Positions 34,548 through 43,962 are shown, numbered from the stretch's first letter. The stretch: 64,000 bases of DNA from Mucilaginibacter sp. SJ (GCF_028993635.1 NZ_CP118631.1:1860001-1924000); one strand, 5' to 3'. Numbers and translations are program-made. Notes: generated by a model from the sequence alone, not told the origin.

Positions 34548-35495
34548 TTAATTTATTTTTTGGGCGATGGTCGCGGTAATCTCCCGTACACGCTGTAGCA
34601 GTGTATCTGGTTTAATGATTTCAGCGCGGTCGCCAAAGGTCATATACCATCGGGCAAAACCTTCTAATGAAATGGTCAAAAAAGTCATCTCAATTTTGTT
34701 GCCCACGGTTTTCTCAGATACAAAACCGCCATAGTATTTTTGATGGTCAAGATAGCTGTGAATCTCCTTGTCAACTTTGATCACCACCTGTTCAAGCTGC
34801 TTTTCGCTGGCCATCTTATCAATATAATCCTTTAGCGTAGGGTGCTTGCTGTTGATATAACTTTTATCTGTTACCATCAGCTTTTTGATACGGTCGATCC
34901 TGAAATCGCGGTAATCATTACGCAGGCGACAGTAAGCTATCAGGTGCCAGAAACTATCCAGAAAAAAAACGCCGACCGGCTCTACATCGCGTTTGGTATT
35001 TTCCTGCGAATGGGCGGCGAAGTAGTCAATGCACATGATCTTCTTACATACGATACAATCCAGTATAGTTTGAATATGATCAGTATTTCCGGCGCGTTTT
35101 TGGCTATGGCTTTTCAGTACTTCAATGCTGCCGTCAAGATTTTCCAGGGCATCCTTTTCGGATGATTTAAGAATAGCCCTCACCTTATACATGGCCGATT
35201 GGTACTGTGCCATGGTTGAGGTATCTGTAAGCTTTTCAACAAACTTTTCGGCAGTTAAAAAAGCGGTGGCTTCCTCGCGGGTAAACATTACCGGGGGCAG
35301 GCGGTAACCATCCATAATGGAGTAACCAACGCCGGCTTCGCCTATGAGCGGGATGCCCGCCTCCTCAAGCGTTTTAATATCGCGGTAAACCGTACGCAGG
35401 CTAATGTTGAACCTATCGGCAATATCTCCTGCCTTTACCACCCTGCGTGATTGTAGTTGGATCAAAATGGCTGATATTCGGTCGATGCGGTTCAT
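34548..35495 (-). CDS. WYL-domain (YafY-type) transcriptional regulator
   Basis: About 315 residues from the ATG at 35495; an ATG three codons upstream (35504) is equally possible. The N-terminal HTH_11 winged helix is RIDRISAILIQLQSRRVVKAGDIADRFNISLRTVYRDIKTLEEAG. The WYL domain lies in the middle (CIDYFAAHSQENTKRDVEPVGVFFLDSFWHLIAYCRLRNDYRDFRIDRI) and a WCX domain ends the protein. Such regulators respond to ligands or nucleic-acid signals. It heads the EVE/AHSA1/GyrI-like group and is divergent from the DUF2007 gene. Confidence 0.9.
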   Translation of the reverse strand: MNRIDRISAILIQLQSRRVVKAGDIADRFNISLRTVYRDIKTLEEAGIPLIGEAGVGYSIMDGYRLPPVMFTREEATAFLTAEKFVEKLTDTSTMAQYQSAMYKVRAILKSSEKDALENLDGSIEVLKSHSQKRAGNTDHIQTILDCIVCKKIMCIDYFAAHSQENTKRDVEPVGVFFLDSFWHLIAYCRLRNDYRDFRIDRIKKLMVTDKSYINSKHPTLKDYIDKMASEKQLEQVVIKVDKEIHSYLDHQKYYGGFVSEKTVGNKIEMTFLTISLEGFARWYMTFGDRAEIIKPDTLLQRVREITATIAQKIN

Positions 35496-35549
35496 GGCGT
35501 CCAAATTAAATAAAAAACAATTTACCTTTGATTAATATTTATCTACAAT

Positions 35550-35990
35550 ATGGCCGTTCAACCCGAAGAAAAGATCATAACGTTTGAAACCTATTATGAT
35601 GTGATGCTTGCACATATCATCCGCACCAAACTGGAAGGTTATGGCATTCCCTGCTTTATTGCCGATGAAAACACTATTGGTTCCAATCCTCTTTACAACC
35701 AGGCGGTGGGCGGCATTAAACTTAAAATATTTGAGCGCGACCTGGAGCGTTGCCGTGAAATCTTAGCTACTGAAGGCGACCTCCATGACCAGGACCATAT
35801 TGAAATTGACGACGAAACGCTTAATGCCGTAATTTGCCCTTATTGCGGCTCAACCAATGTTCGCTACGGCTCTGCAACCGAAAAGAAGGTTCATTGGCTT
35901 ACAGCCATCATCTCCTTTTTATTGATGATATTCCCTTTTTATAGCCGTAAAGCATGGCATTGCTTTAATTGCCAGCGGGATTTTGAATAG
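35550..35990 (+). CDS. DUF2007 protein with C-terminal zinc ribbon
   Basis: 146 residues. The N-terminal DUF2007 domain (ITFETYYDVMLAHIIRTKLEGYGIPCFIADENT) is joined to a zinc ribbon made of CPYCGS and CFNC. A hydrophobic segment (WLTAIISFLLMIFPF) between the two Cys pairs suggests a membrane-inserted hairpin or loop. DUF2007 proteins resemble PII-like signal transducers; function unknown. Heptad repeats start 8 bp after its stop. Confidence 0.85.
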   Translation: MAVQPEEKIITFETYYDVMLAHIIRTKLEGYGIPCFIADENTIGSNPLYNQAVGGIKLKIFERDLERCREILATEGDLHDQDHIEIDDETLNAVICPYCGSTNVRYGSATEKKVHWLTAIISFLLMIFPFYSRKAWHCFNCQRDFE

Positions 35991-35998
35991 CTTTTTTC

Positions 35999-36120
35999 AA
36001 AGTCGAAAGTCTTAAGTCTCGAGTCAAAAGTCTTCATTTTTATAACCCGATATGGTCTTAACTTAAAACTCAAGAGTTACGACTTCAGACTGAAGACTTA
36101 GAACTTACGACTTAAAACTG
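35999..36120. repeat. Heptad-periodic inverted array, AAGTC / GACTT words
   Basis: The left arm has five in-phase 7-mers of the form NNAGTCN (35999-36033). The right arm has eight and a half in-phase 7-mers of the inverse form ACTTNNN (36061-36120). A 27-nt spacer separates them. It fills almost the whole gap between the DUF2007 gene and the asparaginase. Confidence 0.9.
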
Positions 36121-36139
36121 TTTTTCATATATTAGCGGT

Positions 36140-37150
36140 ATGTACAACCGCCGTAAGTTCATTAAATTATCCGCCGCAGGTGCTTCATTTGCAGCGCTTT
36201 CTAAATCTGCCATCGCAAAAACTGTCATATCGAAACCCGAGGGCGGTTATCCTATTGTTATCTCTACCTGGGATTTTGGCATTATAGCTAATAAAGGTGC
36301 CTGGAAAGTATTATCAGCCGGGGGCCGTGCGCTCGACGCCATTGAAGCCGGCGCCCGCATTCCCGAAGCCGAAGATATTACTAATCATACCGTAGGCCGC
36401 ACCGGCCTGCCCGACCGTGACGGACACGTAACCCTCGACTCATGTATTATGGATGAGTTTGGCAACTGCGGCTCGGTAGCTGCCATGGAGGATATAGCTC
36501 ATCCTATTTCAGTAGCCCGCTTGGTGATGGAGAAAACCCCTCACGTAATGCTGGTTGGCGAAGGTGCTACCCAGTTTGCCGTTGAGCAGGGCATGAAAAA
36601 AGAAAAACTGCTAACCCCCGAAACAGAAAAGATCTGGAAGGAGTGGCTTAAAAAAGCCCAGTACAGCCCCGTAATGAATATCGAAAACGGCGGCAAGCCG
36701 GGCAATAAATACAACCATGATACCATTGGTATGCTGGCTATTGACGCTAAAGGCAATATCTCAGGTGGTTGCACTACCAGCGGTATGGCTTTTAAACTGC
36801 ATGGCCGTGTTGGCGACAGCCCTATTATAGGCGCAGGCCTTTATGTAGATAATGAAGTTGGCGGTGCTACATCAACCGGTGTTGGCGAAGAGGTGATCCG
36901 CAATGTGGGTAGCTTTTTGGTAGTGGAGCTGATGCGCCAGGGCTTATCGCCCGAAGATGCCTGTAAGGAAGCCGTAAACCGCATTATCAAAAAGAAGCCC
37001 GAGATAGCTAAAAAAATCCAGGTGGGCTTTTTAGCCATCAACAAAAAAGGTGAATATGGTGCTTACGCCATACAAAGCGGTTTTTCATACGCCGTTTGCA
37101 ATGCGCAGCAGCAGGATCTGTTAATACCTGGCAAGAGTTATTATAAATAA
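36140..37150 (+). CDS. Glycosylasparaginase (N4-GlcNAc-L-asparaginase)
   Basis: 336 residues. The N-terminus MYNRRKFIKLSAAGASFAAL looks like a Tat-type export signal (RRKF). The Ntn-hydrolase autocleavage motif is HDTIGMLAID, with cleavage before T195, which becomes the nucleophile. GGCTTSGMAFKLHGRVGDSPIIGAGLY is the family signature. It cleaves the GlcNAc-Asn bond of glycopeptides in the periplasm. The codon and length patterns are like its neighbours. cutC follows on the same strand after a heptad array. Confidence 0.93.
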   Translation: MYNRRKFIKLSAAGASFAALSKSAIAKTVISKPEGGYPIVISTWDFGIIANKGAWKVLSAGGRALDAIEAGARIPEAEDITNHTVGRTGLPDRDGHVTLDSCIMDEFGNCGSVAAMEDIAHPISVARLVMEKTPHVMLVGEGATQFAVEQGMKKEKLLTPETEKIWKEWLKKAQYSPVMNIENGGKPGNKYNHDTIGMLAIDAKGNISGGCTTSGMAFKLHGRVGDSPIIGAGLYVDNEVGGATSTGVGEEVIRNVGSFLVVELMRQGLSPEDACKEAVNRIIKKKPEIAKKIQVGFLAINKKGEYGAYAIQSGFSYAVCNAQQQDLLIPGKSYYK

Positions 37151-37156
37151 TTTAGG

Positions 37157-37289
37157 CCATGGACGAAAGTCGATAGTCCATGGCTTAATATTGCAGAATA
37201 TAGTTAACTTAACAGTAGTAGTCTATGAACTATCGACTATAGACTATGAACAAAAAAGGCTATGGACTATCGACCATGGACTATGGACT
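37157..37289. repeat. Heptad-periodic array, CTATGGA word, three blocks
   Basis: Block 1 (37157-37184) has four in-phase words of the inverse type (CCATGGA, CGATAGT). Block 2 (37223-37250) and block 3 (37260-37287) have four words each of type CTATGAA, CTATCGA, CTATAGA, CTATGGA. The same word is used at 5919-5946, 31 kb away. It ends 9 nt before the cutC ATG. Confidence 0.9.
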
Positions 37290-37298
37290 TAAAAAAAC

Positions 37299-38045
37299 AT
37301 GCAAGTATCGCTCGAAGTTTGTGCTAATTCGGTAACATCGGCCCTGGCGGCCCAGGAGGGCGGCGCTGTGCGTGTTGAACTTTGCGAAAATTTGAAGGAT
37401 GGCGGCACCACCCCATCTCACGGTACGATATTAATGGCCCGCAGCCTGCTCCATATCAAGCTGTATGTGCTCATCCGTCCGCGCGGCGGCGATTTTTTGT
37501 ACAATGATATGGAGTACAAGCTCATGATGGCCGATATCAGATATTGTATTGATGCCGGTTGCGACGGTGTTGTAATAGGTATTCTTAAAGAAGATGGCTC
37601 CATCGATATAGAACGCTGTACCGAAATGGTACGCCTTGCCCGGCAATGGGGCCTGGGTGTAACTTTTCACCGGGCTTTCGATATGTGTGCCGATCAGCAT
37701 AAAGCACTTGAAGAAATTATTGAGATGGGCTGCGAACGGATCCTGACCTCGGGTGGTAAAAGCACAGCTATTGAAGGTGCCAGCAATTTAAACCGCCTTA
37801 TTGAGCAGGCGGCAGGCCGTATCAGTATTATGCCCGGAAGCGGCGTAAGCGAAGTTAACGTAGCCGACCTGATCCATTTTACCGGCGCTACCGAAGTACA
37901 CTCATCGGCAAGGATAAAAATTGCCAGTAAAATGAAGTTTCATAACGATCATATACTCATGAGCAACGAAGCCGGCGACGAATACAGTATTGATGTAACA
38001 GGAGTTGACCGGGTTAGGGAATTGATTCGGTTGGCGAATAGTTAA
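37299..38045 (+). CDS. cutC: Copper homeostasis protein CutC
   Basis: 248 residues, normal length. Family segments are the opening VSLEVCANSVTSALAAQEGGAVRVELCENL, the LIRPRGGDFLYND motif, CDGVVIGIL, VTFHRAFDMC and ILTSGGKSTAIEG. CutC is a cytosolic TIM-barrel protein linked to copper tolerance, though its biochemical role is unsettled. It lies downstream of the asparaginase, separated by heptad repeats. Confidence 0.94.
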   Translation: MQVSLEVCANSVTSALAAQEGGAVRVELCENLKDGGTTPSHGTILMARSLLHIKLYVLIRPRGGDFLYNDMEYKLMMADIRYCIDAGCDGVVIGILKEDGSIDIERCTEMVRLARQWGLGVTFHRAFDMCADQHKALEEIIEMGCERILTSGGKSTAIEGASNLNRLIEQAAGRISIMPGSGVSEVNVADLIHFTGATEVHSSARIKIASKMKFHNDHILMSNEAGDEYSIDVTGVDRVRELIRLANS

Positions 38046-38062
38046 TTCCGGTAAACCAAAAT

Positions 38063-38120
38063 TTGCATCAAGTCGCAAAGGTCATTAGGAAATCCTAACG
38101 CCTTCCGCTTCTTGATGCAA
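38063..38120. repeat. Nested hairpin downstream of cutC
   Basis: Outer arms TTGCATCAAG (38063) and CTTGATGCAA (38111) are a perfect 10-bp inverted repeat. Inside are AAGG/CCTT and TTAGGA/TCCTAA with an AA loop, so 58 nt fold into one extended stem. There is no T-run, so it may be a REP-like element rather than a simple terminator. Confidence 0.6.
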
Positions 38121-38198
38121 TAAGAAATATTATTTCAATAGATAGTTATCCTCCCACAACAGGAACGAAAAAGCCCTGAAACTGCAGCGGCTTTATAG

Positions 38199-40739
38199 CT
38201 ACATAAGATCTGGCAAAGGCACAGGGGGATCATCTGACCTGAAATGCGATGCCCGTTCGGCAAAACTCACCTGCGCATGCTCAACAATCTCCCTAACCAA
38301 CAAATCGGACAAGGGCACACTAAACGTAAGAAATAGTGCCGTTTCAGAATAGATCCGGGCGGAGAGCCCGATATCTGGATGCCGTGAGCGATTTCGCTCA
38401 ACCAGGTCGGAAGCCACCATGGCAAGTGATTTAGGGCTAAAGGTGTTTGCAAACTCCCGCCCGCCCGGAACATTATTATACCATGAATATGGAGCAACAG
38501 ACACAATTAGTGTTCGTTCTTCGTCCTGATGATGCGGATACGATGGATCAGGCGTGTAGCGCCGGGAAATATCAACCTTACCAACTGAGATTACGCCTGG
38601 TACCTGCAATGCTCGCTGGGCCTTTGAAGGCGACACCCACACCAATACACTATGATTATCGCGAGAGGCATTCGACATAGGTGTTTCAAGCGCAGTGGTT
38701 AACCGGGCTATTATTTCAGGCGTCGCAGTTCCGCTTAACCGAATTTCCATCTGCTCAGCATTCATAATATTATCGGAATGATACTCTACAAATGCAGGGG
38801 CAGCAGCAGGAAATTCAGCATCAACCCGATCCCCGAGATCGGCCGTTGTGTGATTCCAGTTAGGTAATTCCGTTGCCGCTACGAAATTTGAAAGCGCTCC
38901 TGCATCGGTATAGCCGGATGAATCAGCCACTGCGGGCCAGGGCACTGATGTACTGGTACGGGAAATGACCACATTCCAATTCCATTGTACATAACCAAGA
39001 GGTACCCAGCGGGCGTCGTGTACTCCCGGCCCCTTCGGTTTATATACCAGATATGAACGAAAAGTTTCGTAAACACTGATACGCACGACATTGGAATTTA
39101 AGGAAAAAGAAGGACGATCCAACAAATACACAGTTGCATCTCGGCCCGGCAAGATCTCGGCTGTGGCATTAGGATCCCGATATTCCATATTACCGTCTCT
39201 TACGCTCCTGTCAAGATACCATTCAAAATTTGTTGATAGTTCAAATGTTGACCCATCGCCCTTGTTATAAAGGCGTTGTCCCCTTACAAACTGCATCACA
39301 GCGATATCTCCCATGGTACCACGAGGATTTAGAGCAGCACGAAAACGTATACCCACCCCAGGTTTCTCTTCGGAGGCCCTGCCAGTAACCAGGCCAAAAT
39401 CAACATGGTAGCCGACACCTTCTCTTTGGCGTACCGTAATAGGATGAGTGTTGCCGTTTACTTCAATATTTGCTGGAGCCGTAGTAGTCATAGCCCTTGC
39501 CGTGGTAACAACCCGCACAGGCCTACCGCCGCTCATTCCTTCGCAGGTTACTTCCGGCGCGTACACTCCGCGGCGGGGACAGAAAAAAGAAGGTCCTACC
39601 CGGCCTTTAAAAATTGGAGAAGGCAACTGAGCCATCGACCCTGATGGCTGAGTTTGTGTCCATGGCCAGATCAGATTACCTCCAAAATCCCACGTTTGGG
39701 TAACAACTTCGAAATTTGCCTCAACCACACCAATCATTTCCACCCCCATTGGCATATAGCCATCCTCTCCAAGTCGCAGCATCGATTTTTCTTCTAATCC
39801 CCCGCATTTTTTTATCGCAACGGCAGCTCCCGGTGTTACAATAGCACCCTCCAGCATAAACTTAGCAGCCATCATACCCGAGTTGGGCATCATGCTACGG
39901 GGATAATCGGGCAGATCGTCCAAAACCGGTTCAATCGACGTAGCCTGCAGTACGGTTATTTCGAAACTGATCATTTCACCTGCAACCAATTCATGAGCGA
40001 AATCTGTAAGCTCGAATACGGTAGTCCAATCAGAGGGGCGCTGTTTGCGGTTAACATAAGACCGGTGAAATAATAGTTCACTGCCCCTCATAAACTTAAG
40101 CTCCGCCTGGTAAGGATTTTGGTTAGAGCCCATCCCTACAGCAAGAGTTGAAGGTATGCCTGACTGTTGTATACGCAACTGTTGAACAAACCTGCTGCCT
40201 GCCTTAAAACCCCAACTCCTTCGGCTCGGATGATCCATAGTGCTGGCGAGCATACCTTGCTGCGGGCCGGGAGCAGGTTTAGCTTCGCGCGAAAGTGTAG
40301 TATCAGCGGTACCAGTGCACCAGCTCATTCCGCGGTATTCGTTAGGATACTTCCCCGCGAAAATGCAAAAATTCCCATCGTTGCGCATGATGGCAAAATA
40401 TTCCGACTCATAATCGTGTGGGGTGTTTGATGACCACACCGCGCCTTTGTTATCTGCCGGTCCGGTTCCTGCATATACACAAAAGTTTCCGTTGATATGC
40501 AACGTGGCATAATAATCGCCTTCAGGCCAGCCGGTCATCGCCACACAATGGTAAAGATCGGGCTGTGCAACCCCGGGCCGGTTCATAAAAATACAAATAC
40601 GACCATCAGCGCCAAGCACGGCGCTAAAAAGCCCGTTCTTCGACGTTAGTGCTTCACCCGGCCTTAATATGCCGTTACTGTTAAGATAATTACCGCGTGA
40701 AATAAATCCGGATGTAAGATTAATGACAGGTTCGCTCAT
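38199..40739 (-). CDS. Large bulb-lectin-domain protein of unknown function
   Basis: 846 residues, no signal peptide and no membrane helix. The first ~145 residues form a B-type (bulb) lectin with three repeats that resemble the mannose-binding QxDxNxVxY strand: DGRICIFMN, NGNFCVYAG and DGNFCIFAG; the canonical Tyr and Val are partly replaced. The rest contains no family I know: a beta-rich middle with FEITVLQATS and GVYAPEVTCEGMSGG, a segment with WDFGGNLIWPW, and a helical C-terminus. The gene has a strong Shine-Dalgarno sequence, which is rare here. It stands alone between long gaps. A lectin-type toxin, bacteriocin or phage-derived receptor-binding protein is conceivable but unproven. Confidence 0.8.
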   Translation of the reverse strand: MSEPVINLTSGFISRGNYLNSNGILRPGEALTSKNGLFSAVLGADGRICIFMNRPGVAQPDLYHCVAMTGWPEGDYYATLHINGNFCVYAGTGPADNKGAVWSSNTPHDYESEYFAIMRNDGNFCIFAGKYPNEYRGMSWCTGTADTTLSREAKPAPGPQQGMLASTMDHPSRRSWGFKAGSRFVQQLRIQQSGIPSTLAVGMGSNQNPYQAELKFMRGSELLFHRSYVNRKQRPSDWTTVFELTDFAHELVAGEMISFEITVLQATSIEPVLDDLPDYPRSMMPNSGMMAAKFMLEGAIVTPGAAVAIKKCGGLEEKSMLRLGEDGYMPMGVEMIGVVEANFEVVTQTWDFGGNLIWPWTQTQPSGSMAQLPSPIFKGRVGPSFFCPRRGVYAPEVTCEGMSGGRPVRVVTTARAMTTTAPANIEVNGNTHPITVRQREGVGYHVDFGLVTGRASEEKPGVGIRFRAALNPRGTMGDIAVMQFVRGQRLYNKGDGSTFELSTNFEWYLDRSVRDGNMEYRDPNATAEILPGRDATVYLLDRPSFSLNSNVVRISVYETFRSYLVYKPKGPGVHDARWVPLGYVQWNWNVVISRTSTSVPWPAVADSSGYTDAGALSNFVAATELPNWNHTTADLGDRVDAEFPAAAPAFVEYHSDNIMNAEQMEIRLSGTATPEIIARLTTALETPMSNASRDNHSVLVWVSPSKAQRALQVPGVISVGKVDISRRYTPDPSYPHHQDEERTLIVSVAPYSWYNNVPGGREFANTFSPKSLAMVASDLVERNRSRHPDIGLSARIYSETALFLTFSVPLSDLLVREIVEHAQVSFAERASHFRSDDPPVPLPDLM

Positions 40740-40745
40740 ACTAAG

Positions 40746-40756
40746 CTCCCCTCCTT
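40746..40756 (-). promoter_or_regulatory. Unusually strong Shine-Dalgarno site
   Basis: On the minus strand AAGGAGGGGAG ends 6 nt before the lectin-protein ATG, with its AGGAGG core ending 10 nt before it. Most genes in this window have no purine-rich site there, as is normal in Bacteroidota. Confidence 0.7.
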
Positions 40757-41034
40757 GTAAATAGAATTGGTCATGGCTTTAGGTTTTAATAGATAATAAA
40801 GTTTTGTTTAATTATTTCTTTAAAAGATGCATTAGCAGCAAGTTAATTAAATAAATAATAAAAAAAAGTAGTAAAAGATAAACAAAAACAATTGGCAATA
40901 CCTATTGCGAGATGGCCTAAAACAGTGCTTTCCACACTTGTGAGGGTTAAAACGAAAAGCCGGGATACAGTATGGTGATCTAAAGATTATATATCATCCC
41001 CGGTTGTTTCGGAATGAAGAAAAGGCTGATTAAG

Positions 41035-43875
41035 TTAAAAAAACGTCACCGGCAACACCAGTTCTATCCTGTTGCGCCCTGTCCCGCCAAAAAAATCTTC
41101 ATCCAGCAGCCTGCTGTACCTGATACCGAATGTGATACTGTTTTGGTTAAAGAATTTGGTATCGAAATATAAGGTACCGCCCACCGACCTGAAGTTTTGT
41201 TTAAAGCTGCTGCCATCCGTAAAAAAGTTAGAGGCATTGGCATGGGTATAATCAAAAAACAATGCTGTGCGTAAGCGTAACAGGTAAAACAGGTTACCGA
41301 AACCTGCATCAGGATAGGCTATTGGCATGTGGTAGGTTAAGCCAATCTTATTCATATTATCCAGGTTTTCGGCAGTATAACCTTTGGAGAAAGGGAAGTC
41401 ATTAGAGAAACTAATCACATTGTCCTTCCCTTTTTGCTGGTGCGCCAGGCTGACGACAAAGTTGTGGTTCACAAACAAACCAGGAAAGTAAAACGACCCT
41501 GTTGTTAATAGTTGTGTTGCTCCTGAACCCGAAATTGCTGATTTATAATTAACCCCAATGCTTTGTGCAAATCGTGGATAGATATTTTTCTGTGCCTGCT
41601 GAGTTTGATTGCTAAAGCTGAAATAATTATTTAAATAGCTATATGACCGGTCGGCAAAACTGCTTTTGTAGGCCTGTTGAAAGTTGATGCTGTTAAAATA
41701 CAGATCGCTGCCAAAGGTAATACTGGTTAAACGCTTGCCCTCACTAAAATTGAGGGGAACCCGCAAACCGCCGTGCACAGCAGTCTCGTTCCAGTACACG
41801 TATTGACCTTTATAAAAGCTCCGCCTGTCGAGCGTATAATCCGCCCCTGCCGAAATGTAAGGGAACAAAGCACCGTAAATGGCATCGAAACCAAACTGCT
41901 TGTAGCCTTCGTTGGTATTATAATCAAAAGACAATTCGGACTGGAAAGTATTCAGCACATTTTCACCTGTAATAGCGAATGAATAATTAGGGTCGCTAAT
42001 GTTGGGGATGATGCTGTGAAAATTGAACAAACCATGTGCTTTGGAATAGTTGGTGACCGGCAACGGCTTATCAGCTATCCCTGTTACTAAATTAGCCGCC
42101 GAATCTTTTTTGAGTGCCGTGATCCCCAGATCGGGCAGATAACGTGCATAATCCCCCCCGGCGGCAATCCATTTCAAATCTTTTTTATCGGCCTGGTTAA
42201 TCCGGTAACCATCGGCAGTAAAACCAACCCAGGCCAGTTTATTATCGCTTACAGCGGGTTGATAATAGCCTATGCCGCTGTCGTTACCGGTAGGCAGCAT
42301 CTCATAAACACTTTTATCGTTAAGCATCATTACAAACAGGCGTTCGTTTTTACCATCGGTTTGGGTAAAGTAAAGCGTATCTTTTTTTAGGGCGATAAAA
42401 CCTATCGGGCGATAACTCAGGGGCGTTAAATAAGCTGTTTTACCGGTAGAGATCTCTGTAAGCGCTATCCCCATTTTACCATCCTTATTGCGCGCTGCCG
42501 ACAGCAGTTTGCCATCGCCATAAAACTTAGGGTAAGTATAAAATAGCCCCCGCGGGTTTGGAATTTCCTGTTGGACCTTACCTGCGGTGTCCAAAATATG
42601 CAGCCGGCTTGCACCTGATGGATCAACCTGTACAGCGACGATGCTTTGACCATCGGCACTAAAAGCAGGCGAAAAGTATTTTGCTTTTGATGAGATCCTG
42701 TGTTCCCACCCCGTTTTTGCATCAAGCAGCATCAGTTCACTATAATTCCGGTAGCCCCAGCGTAAATCCGGCCGATAGGATGTATAAATTATTTTACCGT
42801 TGTGATAATCAAAATAACTATCCAATGAATAGGAACGGGTGCTAAACTTTACTTCTTTATCGCCTGTTTTAATAACAAAGGCAGGCAAATGATCATAGGT
42901 GTTTTTGGCATAGATGAGCGTACTATCGTTCACAAAAGCCGGGTATTGCCGGTTGGCGTCAAAATGTTTCTTCCGTTCGGCAACGGGCTGATTGTTATCT
43001 TCAGCAAATTGCTGTTTGAAATAAGCAAACCCGTTATTTGAAAAGGTTTTGAAATTTTCGCCGGTATATTTTTTAACAGCCCATTGAAAAGGATAAAAAC
43101 CACCGCGATAAGCCGCAGCGTCATGTGTTACGTTTTTCCACAGTTCACTGCCATATTTTTCGCGGCCATAGGCTACCATCATATAGCCCAGCGGGTAATG
43201 ATCGGGCACATAATCGCGGTACGAGCCATTGCGAAGCTTCATATAGCTGTAGTTTTTATCCGCAGCCCACAGCGCACGGTAACCTGTAAAAAAATAGGGC
43301 AACCGGCCCCTGCCCTGTTCGCTTACCAGGGTTTCGTTAAAAACAGCATCGCCTTCAAAAAACCAGTTAGGTACAGCCAGATCGTTGCCCAGCGCCTGCC
43401 CGCCCTCGCCAAAAATTATACGCAGAAAATGTGAAAGGCCTACATTAAAATTATTGTACTGCTGCACATGCCTGTACTCGTGAATAGCCAGTTGCTGCGG
43501 CCACGGCAGGCTGCCTATATCAAAGCTATTTTGTTCGGGGGTTAAAAAAAATTCGCTCCTGAAGGGGGCCAATCCTACATAACCATTGGCTACGGTGGTT
43601 TGGTTTTGCAATACAATACTGATCTGCTTTTGCTTAAAGCCGATTGTTGGCCGGATCAGGCCGTTCATTTGCTGCACAATATTGGCAACCCTTAACGCCG
43701 CCGAATCCAACCCGGCCGGGAATATAACCCGGGCGGGCGGTGTATTTATCTGTCTCCACTTTATTGATGGCGGATTACCGCCAAACACCTGCGCTTTTGA
43801 TATTGTAGCAGAAAGTAACAGCGCCGGAAGTATTAATTTTTGAAGCGTTTTGTAACCGGTAAACAGATGATTCAT
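41035..43875 (-). CDS. Outer-membrane protein: peptidase_MA-like, beta-propeller, C-terminal barrel
   Basis: 946 residues from the ATG at 43875, which starts a signal peptide ending SKAQ. Residues ~40-260 resemble gluzincin metallopeptidases, with the zinc motif HEYRH at 132-136 and a third-ligand candidate E174 in WFFEGDA. The middle (~300-600) has TolB/WD40-like propeller strands (FSPAFSADGQSIVAV). The last ~300 residues alternate as an outer-membrane beta-barrel and end in LVLPVTFF with a terminal Phe. It is probably an outer-membrane protein with an intact-looking protease motif; substrate unknown. Some relatives are annotated only as TolB-like. Confidence 0.85.
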   Translation of the reverse strand: MNHLFTGYKTLQKLILPALLLSATISKAQVFGGNPPSIKWRQINTPPARVIFPAGLDSAALRVANIVQQMNGLIRPTIGFKQKQISIVLQNQTTVANGYVGLAPFRSEFFLTPEQNSFDIGSLPWPQQLAIHEYRHVQQYNNFNVGLSHFLRIIFGEGGQALGNDLAVPNWFFEGDAVFNETLVSEQGRGRLPYFFTGYRALWAADKNYSYMKLRNGSYRDYVPDHYPLGYMMVAYGREKYGSELWKNVTHDAAAYRGGFYPFQWAVKKYTGENFKTFSNNGFAYFKQQFAEDNNQPVAERKKHFDANRQYPAFVNDSTLIYAKNTYDHLPAFVIKTGDKEVKFSTRSYSLDSYFDYHNGKIIYTSYRPDLRWGYRNYSELMLLDAKTGWEHRISSKAKYFSPAFSADGQSIVAVQVDPSGASRLHILDTAGKVQQEIPNPRGLFYTYPKFYGDGKLLSAARNKDGKMGIALTEISTGKTAYLTPLSYRPIGFIALKKDTLYFTQTDGKNERLFVMMLNDKSVYEMLPTGNDSGIGYYQPAVSDNKLAWVGFTADGYRINQADKKDLKWIAAGGDYARYLPDLGITALKKDSAANLVTGIADKPLPVTNYSKAHGLFNFHSIIPNISDPNYSFAITGENVLNTFQSELSFDYNTNEGYKQFGFDAIYGALFPYISAGADYTLDRRSFYKGQYVYWNETAVHGGLRVPLNFSEGKRLTSITFGSDLYFNSINFQQAYKSSFADRSYSYLNNYFSFSNQTQQAQKNIYPRFAQSIGVNYKSAISGSGATQLLTTGSFYFPGLFVNHNFVVSLAHQQKGKDNVISFSNDFPFSKGYTAENLDNMNKIGLTYHMPIAYPDAGFGNLFYLLRLRTALFFDYTHANASNFFTDGSSFKQNFRSVGGTLYFDTKFFNQNSITFGIRYSRLLDEDFFGGTGRNRIELVLPVTFF

Positions 43876-43962
43876 TGAGGGTGAAAGTAAATACAAATTG
43901 CTATTTAAACAACAATGCCGTCTACACAACGCTTTTTAATTTAAACTGGTATAAAACAAAAA

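Noticed and set aside
35999..37289. Possible CRISPR-like array
   Set aside because: Repeats are 7 nt, degenerate and without unique spacers; no cas gene lies nearby.
38447..39644. Plus-strand frames opposite the lectin gene
   Set aside because: They are broken, overlap one another in different frames and show no start context.
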